This document shows, one piece after another, positions 1-5,472 of a stretch of 5,472 nt of DNA (the stretch's first letter is position 1; each line of letters begins with the position of its first letter). Origin of the DNA: an uncultured Eubacteriales bacterium (GTDB taxonomy: Bacteria; Bacillota; Clostridia; Christensenellales; UBA1242); contig USNN01000059.1 of assembly GCA_900556185.1 (NCBI GenBank), positions 1 to 5,472 of the forward strand, read 5' to 3'. The position numbers were made by a program, and so were the translations under genes. The notes beneath the pieces were generated by a model. The model was not told where the DNA came from and searched no databases. It saw only the letters and a program-made list of their open reading frames with translations.

Positions 1-1600
1 AAATGATGAAATAGATAAACTTCGTCACTCTGCAACTTGTAGTTTGTTTGAGCGTGATGATGTTATTATTGTTGCATCAGTTTCTTGCATTTATGGTCTT
101 GGTGAGCCAAAAGAATATGCTGAGCAGGCTTTAAGTTTGCGTGAAAATATGGTTATAGACCGAGACGAAGTGGTTAGAAAATTAATAGACATTCAATACA
201 AACGAAACGACATAGATTTTAGCCGTGGAACCTTTAGGGTTCGTGGGGATGTTGTGGATGTTTTCCCTGCAAATAGTTCGGATAAATTTATAAAAATTGA
301 ATTTTTTGGTGATACCATTGAAACTATTTACGAAGTAGATGGCATTACAAATGTAAAACTGAATAAATTATCTCACACGGCAATTTTCCCTGCAACACAC
401 TACGCAATTTCACCAAAAGATATGGACGCAAGGCTTGAACAAATCAAGCAAGATATGGCGGTGCAAGTTGAAAAGTTTACCAAAGAAGGAAAACTTATTG
501 AAGCCCAACGCATAAACGAAAGAGTTAACTATGATGTGGAAATGATAAAAGAAATGGGTTATTGCAACGGTATAGAAAACTACAGCCGATATTTTGATGG
601 AAGACGCCCGGGCGAAATGCCGTATACTTTATTTGATTATTTGCCAGATAATTATTTGCTTATGATAGACGAAAGCCATATAACATTACCTCAAATCAGG
701 GGTATGTATAATGGCGACCGAGCGAGAAAAGAGAGTCTAGTTAATTATGGGTTTAGGTTGCCATCCGCGTTTGATAATCGACCGCTTAAGTTTGACGAGT
801 TTGAATCTAAAGTATCGCAACTAATTTGCGTGTCTGCAACCCCAGGTCCATACGAAATGGATAGAGCCGACCAAGTAGTAGAACAGATTATTCGCCCAAC
901 AGGATTATTAGACCCAATAGTGGAGGTAAGAAAAACAGAGGGTCAGATAGATGACCTATGTGCTGAACTTAATAAAACAATATCTAGTGGGGGCAGGGCG
1001 TTAATTACTACCCTAACAAAAAGAATGGCTGAAAAATTTTCGGCTTATTTACTTGAAAAGGGTTTTAAAGTAACCTATTTGCATAGTGAAATAACCACGC
1101 TGGAGAGAATGGAGATAATTAAAAAACTTCGTCTTGGCGAAACTGATATAATTGTGGGTATAAACCTATTAAGGGAAGGGTTGGATATTCCCGAAGTTAA
1201 ACTAGTAGCAATTATGGATGCGGACAAGGAAGGTTTTTTAAGAAGTGAAAGTTCACTTATTCAAACCATAGGCAGAACTGCACGAAACGCAGAAGGCAGG
1301 GTTATAATGTATGCCGATATAATTACGGATAGTATGAAAAGAGCAATAGATGAAACCAATCGAAGACGAAAAATTCAAGAAGAATATAACCGTAAAAACG
1401 GAATAACTCCTAAAACTATAATAAAGGATATATCGGACACATTGTTAATTTCAGCTAAGGTAAGCCAAGAGAAGACTCTAGAAAAGGGTAATAAAAAACT
1501 AATAAAACAATTAAACGCAGAACTTAAAAAAGCCGTTAAAGACTTAAATTTTGAAGAAGCAATAATTTTGCGGGATAAATTAAAGGAACTAGAAGAATAA
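1..1600 (+). CDS. uvrB: UvrB, excinuclease ABC subunit B (5'-truncated by window edge)
   Basis: UvrB is the helicase-fold damage-verification subunit of UvrABC nucleotide excision repair. It is loaded on lesions by UvrA and then recruits UvrC. The frame is open from base 2 with no start, giving 532 visible residues; family members are about 660-670 long, so roughly 125 N-terminal residues are missing, including the Walker A motif and probably most of the beta-hairpin region. The TTG at 44 is internal: the preceding codons (NDEIDKLRHSATCS) match the family. Visible motifs are SVSCIYGLG near the left edge, DESH (Walker B, bases 668-679), SATPGPYE (from base 833), GINLLREGLD, DADKEGFLRS and QTIGRTARN (motif VI, from base 1262; many family members have GRAARN). 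A C-terminal UVR domain, the UvrC-binding helical hairpin, occupies the last ~35 residues (1493-1597). The gene ends with TAA immediately followed by in-frame TAG. It lies 29 bases upstream of uvrA in the same operon. The promoter and any SOS operator are outside the window. No frameshift or missing catalytic residue is seen. Confidence 0.98.
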   Translation, partial: NDEIDKLRHSATCSLFERDDVIIVASVSCIYGLGEPKEYAEQALSLRENMVIDRDEVVRKLIDIQYKRNDIDFSRGTFRVRGDVVDVFPANSSDKFIKIEFFGDTIETIYEVDGITNVKLNKLSHTAIFPATHYAISPKDMDARLEQIKQDMAVQVEKFTKEGKLIEAQRINERVNYDVEMIKEMGYCNGIENYSRYFDGRRPGEMPYTLFDYLPDNYLLMIDESHITLPQIRGMYNGDRARKESLVNYGFRLPSAFDNRPLKFDEFESKVSQLICVSATPGPYEMDRADQVVEQIIRPTGLLDPIVEVRKTEGQIDDLCAELNKTISSGGRALITTLTKRMAEKFSAYLLEKGFKVTYLHSEITTLERMEIIKKLRLGETDIIVGINLLREGLDIPEVKLVAIMDADKEGFLRSESSLIQTIGRTARNAEGRVIMYADIITDSMKRAIDETNRRRKIQEEYNRKNGITPKTIIKDISDTLLISAKVSQEKTLEKGNKKLIKQLNAELKKAVKDLNFEEAIILRDKLKELEE

Positions 1601-1612
1601 TAGTTAAAGTTT

Positions 1613-1618
1613 AAGGAA
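1613..1618 (+). promoter_or_regulatory. Shine-Dalgarno site of uvrA
   Basis: AAGGAA lies 11 bases before the ATG at 1630, inside the 29-base uvrB-uvrA spacer. It supports that ATG as the start, and the encoded N-terminus (MEEFIKVRGARENNLKNV) begins where UvrA proteins usually begin. The spacer has no terminator-like hairpin, which is consistent with uvrB-uvrA cotranscription. Confidence 0.7.
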
Positions 1619-1629
1619 ACAATTAAATT

Positions 1630-4443
1630 ATGGAAGAATTTATAAAAGTTAGAGGTGCAAGAGAGAATAACCTTAAAAATGTGAATTTAGATATTCCACG
1701 AAACAAGTTGGTTGTTTTAACTGGGTTATCTGGGTCTGGGAAATCTAGTCTTGCATTTGATACAATTTTTGCAGAAGGGCAAAGACGATATATGGAGTCT
1801 TTGTCTAGTTACGCGCGTCAATTTTTAGGTATGATGAAAAAACCAGATGTGGACTCCATAGAAGGTTTAAGCCCAGCAATTGCTATAGACCAAAAAACAA
1901 CTAGCAAAAACCCAAGGTCTACAGTCGGCACCGTTACCGAAATTTATGACTACTTTAGACTTTTGTATGCAAGCATAGGTGAGGCATATTGCCCACATTG
2001 TAACAAACCAATAGAAAGTTTTACTGCCGAGCAAATAGTAGATAAAATTTTATTATTATCAGAAGGCACAAAATTGCAAGTTCTTGCCCCAACCGTAAGA
2101 GGAAGAAAGGGTGAGTATATTAAGTTATTAGAAAGTTACAAAAAGGCGGGGTTCTCTAGAGTGTTTATGGATGGCGGATTGTATTCGCTAGACGATGAGA
2201 TAACCCTAGACAAAAACAAAAAACACACAATTAGTGTGGTTATAGACCGACTAATTATTAGAGAAAACATAGTAAGCAGATTAACAGACGCTGTGGAACT
2301 TGCACTTAAACTTGCAAGTGGTTTGGTTTTGGTTAAAACCGATGACGCAGAAATTTTGTATAGCAGTTTAAATAGTTGCCCAGACTGTGGTTACACGGTG
2401 GGAGAAATTAACCCAAGGCTGTTTAGTTTTAATGCTCCATTTGGTGCTTGTGATAAATGTATGGGTCTTGGTGAAACTATAGGGATAGACGAAAAAACGA
2501 TAATACCAAACCCAAGTTTAACCATAAATGAAGGTGCAATTGTAGCTAAAGGTTGGAACGATATGGGTATGGCAGGCGTATACTACCGAGCACTAGCCAA
2601 AAAATTTAACTTTTCGTTAGATGTGCCAGTGTCTGAACTGCCAAAAGAAATTATAGATATTTTGTTATATGGCACAGATGAAAAAATAGATTACTCATAT
2701 AAAACTGCAAATTCTAGTGGGGAATACACGGCAAAATATGCTGGCGTTATTCCAACACTAATGAAGCGATACAAAGAAACCACAAATGAGCGAGTGCGTG
2801 AAGAAATAGAAAAAAATTTAACAACCAAAGTTTGCACTAAATGTGGTGGTAAAAGGTTAAATGAAAAAGCACTAAGCGTAAAAATCAACGGCAAAAACAT
2901 ATATGAAATAGGCGAACTAAATATTGCAAAATTATATGCGTGGATAGAAAATTTAAAACTAACGCCAAAGCAACAAAAAATATCGGCAATATTATTAAAA
3001 GAAATTAAAGCCAGACTAAAGTTTTTAATTGATGTTGGCCTAGACTATTTATCATTAAACCGAGCAAGCGGAACGCTGTCGGGTGGTGAAGCACAAAGAA
3101 TACGGCTAGCCACTCAAATTGGTAGTGGGCTAACTGGCGTTGTGTATATTTTAGACGAACCAAGTATTGGTTTGCACCCAAGGGATACAAAAAAACTTAT
3201 TGCCACACTAAAACACTTGCGAGATATAGGCAACTCCGTATTGGTGGTTGAGCATGACGAAGAGACTATGTGGAACTCAGATTATATTGTGGATGTTGGA
3301 CCTAAGGCAGGTGTGCATGGCGGAAAAATTGTGGCAGTAGGCACGCCAAAAGAAATTAGCGAAAACAAAAATTCTATCACGGGCGATTTTTTGAGTGGTA
3401 GACGCAAAATAGAACTACCAAAAACCCGAAGACCACTAGGCGAAAAGGAAATTGTTGTGCTTGGTTGCAAGCAAAACAACTTAAAAAATGTGGATATAAC
3501 CATACCGCTTGGTGTAATTAATTGCATTACGGGGGTAAGTGGAAGTGGTAAGAGTAGTTTTGTCAATGAAATATTGTATCCGGCGCTATCAAATAGAGTT
3601 ATGGGCACAAACATAAAAGAAGGCAATTACGAAGACATAATGGGCTACGATAATATAGATAAAGTGGTTGTTATAGACCAAAGCCCAATTGGCAGAACAC
3701 CACGAAGCAACCCAGCAACCTACACTGGGATGTTCACGCTAATTCGTGAACTATTTGCATCCACACCAGATTCCAAAACTAGAGGCTATTCTAGCGGAAG
3801 GTTTAGTTTTAATATTAAAGGTGGCAGATGCGAAGCCTGTGGTGGTGATGGTGTATTAAAAATAGAAATGCACTTTTTACCAGATGTTTATGTAACTTGC
3901 GATGACTGTGGTGGCTCAAGATACAACAAAGAAACGCTAGAAGTGAAATATAAAGGCAAGTCTATTGCCGATGTTTTAGATATGACAATAGAGCAAGCCT
4001 TGGAGTTTTTTGATAACATTCCTCAAATAAAAAATAAAATTCAAGCCTTATATGATGTGGGCTTGGGTTACATTAAAATGGGTCAGCCAGCAACAACTTT
4101 ATCAGGTGGCGAAGCGCAAAGAGTGAAACTGGCAACCGAACTATCAAGACGGGCAACGGGTAAAACTTTTTACATATTAGATGAACCAACCACGGGTTTA
4201 CATGAATACGATGTAGAAAAACTGTTGCACATATTAAATAAACTAGTTGTTGGTGGCAATACAATATTGTTAATTGAACACAATCTAGACTGCATAAAGG
4301 TGTCCGACCACATAATAGACTTGGGTCCAGAAGGTGGGGAACGAGGCGGAAATATTATTGCGGTGGGAACGCCAGAAGAAATTGCAAAAAATAAGCATAG
4401 TTACACAGGACAGGCACTAGCAGAAATTTTTAAAAATAAATAA
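1630..4443 (+). CDS. uvrA: UvrA, excinuclease ABC subunit A
   Basis: UvrA is the dimeric DNA-damage sensor ATPase of cytoplasmic nucleotide excision repair; it binds lesions with UvrB and hands the DNA over. The protein has 937 residues, typical for the family (about 940-955), and holds two ABC ATPase modules. Module I has Walker A GLSGSGKS (32-39, Lys38), signature LSGGEAQR (483-490), Walker B VVYILDEP (504-511) and switch His542. Module II has Walker A GVSGSGKS (635-642, Lys641), signature LSGGEAQR (824-831), Walker B FYILDEP (847-853) and His884. Zinc-type cysteine pairs occur at 121/124, 250/253 with 274/277, 402/405, and 734/737 with 757/760. The last group (CX2C-X19-CX2C) is the C-terminal zinc module needed for damage recognition in studied homologues. 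By homology, residues about 131-247 are the UvrB-binding domain and about 290-400 the insertion domain. The ATG at 1630 has a good ribosome site and fits family N-termini. The gene is second in the uvrBA operon, and a terminator begins 6 bases after its stop. Nothing is missing or unusual. Confidence 0.99.
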   Translation: MEEFIKVRGARENNLKNVNLDIPRNKLVVLTGLSGSGKSSLAFDTIFAEGQRRYMESLSSYARQFLGMMKKPDVDSIEGLSPAIAIDQKTTSKNPRSTVGTVTEIYDYFRLLYASIGEAYCPHCNKPIESFTAEQIVDKILLLSEGTKLQVLAPTVRGRKGEYIKLLESYKKAGFSRVFMDGGLYSLDDEITLDKNKKHTISVVIDRLIIRENIVSRLTDAVELALKLASGLVLVKTDDAEILYSSLNSCPDCGYTVGEINPRLFSFNAPFGACDKCMGLGETIGIDEKTIIPNPSLTINEGAIVAKGWNDMGMAGVYYRALAKKFNFSLDVPVSELPKEIIDILLYGTDEKIDYSYKTANSSGEYTAKYAGVIPTLMKRYKETTNERVREEIEKNLTTKVCTKCGGKRLNEKALSVKINGKNIYEIGELNIAKLYAWIENLKLTPKQQKISAILLKEIKARLKFLIDVGLDYLSLNRASGTLSGGEAQRIRLATQIGSGLTGVVYILDEPSIGLHPRDTKKLIATLKHLRDIGNSVLVVEHDEETMWNSDYIVDVGPKAGVHGGKIVAVGTPKEISENKNSITGDFLSGRRKIELPKTRRPLGEKEIVVLGCKQNNLKNVDITIPLGVINCITGVSGSGKSSFVNEILYPALSNRVMGTNIKEGNYEDIMGYDNIDKVVVIDQSPIGRTPRSNPATYTGMFTLIRELFASTPDSKTRGYSSGRFSFNIKGGRCEACGGDGVLKIEMHFLPDVYVTCDDCGGSRYNKETLEVKYKGKSIADVLDMTIEQALEFFDNIPQIKNKIQALYDVGLGYIKMGQPATTLSGGEAQRVKLATELSRRATGKTFYILDEPTTGLHEYDVEKLLHILNKLVVGGNTILLIEHNLDCIKVSDHIIDLGPEGGERGGNIIAVGTPEEIAKNKHSYTGQALAEIFKNK

Positions 4444-4448
4444 AATAA

Positions 4449-4480
4449 ATTGCGGTAAACTTTTACCGCAATAATTTTTT
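4449..4480 (+). terminator. Rho-independent terminator of the uvrBA operon
   Basis: A perfect 11-bp inverted repeat pairs 4449-4459 with 4462-4472. Its GCGG/CCGC core is flanked by A-T pairs, with an effective loop of about four bases once the innermost pair opens. A run of six T follows (4475-4480). It begins 6 bases after the uvrA stop codon, the expected position for ending the uvrBA transcript. It also implies that the next gene needs its own promoter or depends on read-through. Confidence 0.9.
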
Positions 4481-4482
4481 AG

Positions 4483-4512
4483 TTGCGTTTTTGGTTTTGT
4501 GTGTGCTAAAGT
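4483..4512 (+). promoter_or_regulatory. Candidate sigma-70/sigma-A promoter for the yhhN-like gene (weak)
   Basis: TTGCGT (4483-4488, 3 of 6 matches to TTGACA) lies 18 bases upstream of TAAAGT (4507-4512, 4 of 6 matches to TATAAT). The second hexamer is preceded by TGc, an extended -10 element. It is the best candidate I found between the uvrA terminator and the next start codon. Transcription would begin near 4519, giving a leader of only about 14 bases with the Shine-Dalgarno site at its extreme 5' end. Matches this weak are common in AT-rich DNA, so this is an inference from position and partial consensus. Confidence 0.3.
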
Positions 4513-4518
4513 ATTGGT

Positions 4519-4523
4519 AGGAG
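4519..4523 (+). promoter_or_regulatory. Shine-Dalgarno site of the yhhN-like gene
   Basis: AGGAG, within TAGGAGAT, is a strong anti-16S match placed 9 bases before the ATG at 4533. It fixes that ATG as the start. The encoded protein then begins directly with a hydrophobic segment, as expected for an integral membrane protein of this family. Confidence 0.8.
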
Positions 4524-4532
4524 ATAAAAATT

Positions 4533-5219
4533 ATGTCATATTGGGTAATTGTTGTAATGATGATGTTTCTAGTGGCAAGTTTCTTGGCTACTAGATTTAT
4601 GGTGGGTGGTGTTCCAGCACTATTCACAAAAACTATTGCTTCACTTGGTTTTGTGTTTGGAGCAATTTTGGCGCTAATTTATACCGACTTTGAAAAATAC
4701 TACGCATTTATAATTGTTGGTCTAATTTTTGGTATGCTTGGCGACATTTTGCTAGACTTAAAAAGATTATACAAAGAAGACGCTGGCGTATACCTAAACT
4801 ATGGTATGCTAGCATTTGCACTTGGGCATATAATGTATTTTATGGCACTTGGTAACTTCTACGGCTTTAACGGCTCGTTTATTGGAAAAACATTTATATC
4901 ACTTGCAATAGGCTTGGCGGTTAGTGCTGTAATTGTATTTGTGTTAGCAAAATATTTAAAGTTAGACTTTGGCGAATTTAAGTGGCAATCTTTTGGCTAT
5001 AGCACGCTTTTGGTGTCTGTAATGACTCTAAGTTTGCTAGCAGGCTTCAAAAACCAAACAATGATGCTTATGAATATTGGTTTGGTGCTATTCTTAGCAT
5101 CTGACCTAGTGCTAAGCACTCAATATTTTGGCGACCGTGAAGACAATAAGTGGCTAATTGCAATAAACCATATTTTGTATTATGGGGCACAACTACTAAT
5201 AGTTGGTGTGTTGTATTAG
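4533..5219 (+). CDS. YhhN/TMEM86-family membrane protein, putative lysoplasmalogenase
   Basis: This is a 228-residue, very hydrophobic integral membrane protein. Approximate membrane segments are residues 3-20, 33-50, 57-77, 86-107, 117-139, 153-171, 176-195 and 209-227, giving about eight, as in the YhhN/TMEM86 family. Family-type polar motifs sit within or beside them: Lys33 at the start of segment two, Gly70-Asp71 (GDILLDL), the GMLAFALGHIMY stretch with His99 and Tyr102, Ser190-Asp191 (LASDLVLS), and NHILYYGAQ with His213, Tyr217 and Gln220 near the C-terminus. Characterised members hydrolyse the vinyl-ether bond of lysoplasmalogens, releasing a fatty aldehyde and a glycerophospho-headgroup compound. 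Many bacterial members are untested, so activity is inferred from family membership. The start has a strong ribosome site, and no signal peptide distinct from the first membrane segment is seen. The gene lies between two intrinsic terminators, so it is probably monocistronic and not functionally tied to uvrBA. Length and codon use look ordinary for the region. Confidence 0.85.
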   Translation: MSYWVIVVMMMFLVASFLATRFMVGGVPALFTKTIASLGFVFGAILALIYTDFEKYYAFIIVGLIFGMLGDILLDLKRLYKEDAGVYLNYGMLAFALGHIMYFMALGNFYGFNGSFIGKTFISLAIGLAVSAVIVFVLAKYLKLDFGEFKWQSFGYSTLLVSVMTLSLLAGFKNQTMMLMNIGLVLFLASDLVLSTQYFGDREDNKWLIAINHILYYGAQLLIVGVLY

Positions 5220-5259
5220 ACATATTGCACAAAAAAAGAAATATATTATTTTTTTCGAC

Positions 5260-5292
5260 AAAAAGATGTGATTGATTTTCACATCTTTTTTT
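5260..5292 (+). terminator. Rho-independent terminator after the yhhN-like gene (possibly bidirectional)
   Basis: A perfect 12-bp stem pairs 5260-5271 with 5279-5290 around a 7-base loop (TTGATTT). The right arm runs into seven consecutive T (5286-5292). The stem core is GATGTGA/TCACATC. It lies 40 bases after the yhhN-like stop and would end that transcript. The left arm starts with five A, so the same hairpin read on the minus strand also ends in a short U-tract and could stop a convergent transcript; no convergent gene is visible in the window. Confidence 0.85.
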
Positions 5293-5472
5293 GTTGGTTA
5301 AACACATTAAAAGTATAGGCTATTTTAATCACAGATTACCGAAAATTAAAAGTCGAAAAACATAAGGAATTGTAAGAAAAAGATATTAATAATACTTTTA
5401 TAAGATATATTGTGAAATATTAGTGAAATTTTAAGATTTTGAACAAATTTATTTGTGTATGTCGCACGCTTT
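5293..5472. other. AT-rich intergenic region without a supportable gene
   Basis: About 180 bases of very AT-rich sequence with stops in all forward frames and no start codon that has both a ribosome site and a sustained frame. It contains a 7-bp inverted repeat (ATTAAAA at 5306-5312 with TTTTAAT at 5323-5329), a GTCGAAAAA element at 5352-5360 and a 14-base palindrome at 5443-5456. It is most likely the upstream region of a gene beyond the right edge, or simply spacer. Several AT-rich -10-like strings occur (for example around 5400-5411), but none has a convincing -35 partner. Confidence 0.6.
5443..5456. repeat. 14-base palindrome, candidate operator
   Basis: ACAAAT and ATTTGT form perfect 6-base half-sites separated by TT. 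The size and symmetry suit a dimeric regulator, and the position near the right edge could be upstream of the next gene. Short A/T palindromes are frequent in DNA this AT-rich, and the site does not match the LexA boxes I know (GAAC-N4-GTTC type), so its function is unproven. Confidence 0.25.

Noticed and set aside
44..46. TTG at 44 as the start of a shortened UvrB
   Set aside because: The same frame is open to the left edge and its codons encode residues conserved in UvrB (DKLRHSAT). The gene is simply cut by the window boundary.
1262..1288. GRTARN instead of GRAARN in UvrB motif VI
   Set aside because: The Gln and both Arg positions of the motif are kept. An Ala-to-Thr change at this site is a conservative variant and does not suggest loss of function.
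3282..3626. 114-codon open frame on the minus strand inside uvrA
   Set aside because: It lies antisense to conserved UvrA sequence including the second Walker A motif, has no recognisable product, and is explained by codon bias of the sense gene. The shorter minus-strand frames inside uvrA and the yhhN-like gene are likewise shadows.
5231..5255. A-run and T-run separated by an AT stretch, possible hairpin or terminator
   Set aside because: The stem would contain only A-T pairs with an internal mismatch, too weak to be a terminator. It reads as AT-rich spacer.
5267..5283. CRP/FNR-like site TGTGA-N7-TCACA
   Set aside because: The spacer is 7 rather than 6 bases, and the half-sites are fully explained as the stem of the intrinsic terminator.
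5411..5432. Two tandem 11-base units sharing GTGAAAT (iteron-like)
   Set aside because: There are only two imperfect copies in very AT-rich DNA and no adjacent replication gene, so chance is sufficient.
5346..5471. Open minus-strand frame entering from the right edge (about 41 codons)
   Set aside because: The translation is a low-complexity mix of Ile, Phe, Asn and Lys expected from random AT-rich DNA, with no recognisable motif. It could be the tail of a convergent gene, but nothing supports it.
5459..5472. ATG at 5459 as the start of a next gene
   Set aside because: No Shine-Dalgarno sequence precedes it and only four codons are visible.

Overview
The window is an AT-rich chromosomal segment from a bacterium that is probably a low-GC Firmicute or relative. 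Evidence for this is the uvrB-uvrA gene order, purine-rich Shine-Dalgarno sites, intrinsic terminators with T-runs, heavy use of ATA (Ile) and AGA/CGA (Arg) codons, and UvrA/UvrB sequences that read like Bacillus/Clostridium family members. Tryptophan is encoded by TGG and no in-frame TGA occurs, so the standard code applies and a Mycoplasma-type code is unlikely. The exact taxon cannot be named from this sequence.

Layout, all on the + strand. (1) Positions 1-1600 hold the C-terminal four fifths of uvrB, cut by the left window edge. (2) uvrA follows after 29 bases with its own ribosome binding site (1630-4443), so the two form a uvrBA operon. (3) A strong intrinsic terminator at 4449-4480 closes the operon. 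(4) A short gap of about 50 bases leads to a YhhN/TMEM86-family integral membrane protein (4533-5219), a putative lysoplasmalogenase. (5) A second intrinsic terminator lies at 5260-5292. (6) The last ~180 bases are very AT-rich, with no supportable gene. They hold a few short dyads that may belong to the upstream region of a gene beyond the right edge.

UvrA and UvrB act together in nucleotide excision repair. UvrA (with UvrB) scans DNA for bulky lesions and loads UvrB, which recruits the UvrC nuclease through its C-terminal UVR domain. All diagnostic motifs visible in both proteins are intact. The YhhN-like protein is a separate transcription unit by position and has no evident functional link to repair; its family is associated with breakdown of vinyl-ether lysophospholipids.

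I found no convincing novel system here. The second-look items are modest: a Spo0A-box-like pair in the terminal intergenic region, a very tight promoter/leader space before the yhhN-like gene, a 14-base palindrome near the right edge, and the possible plasmalogen link.
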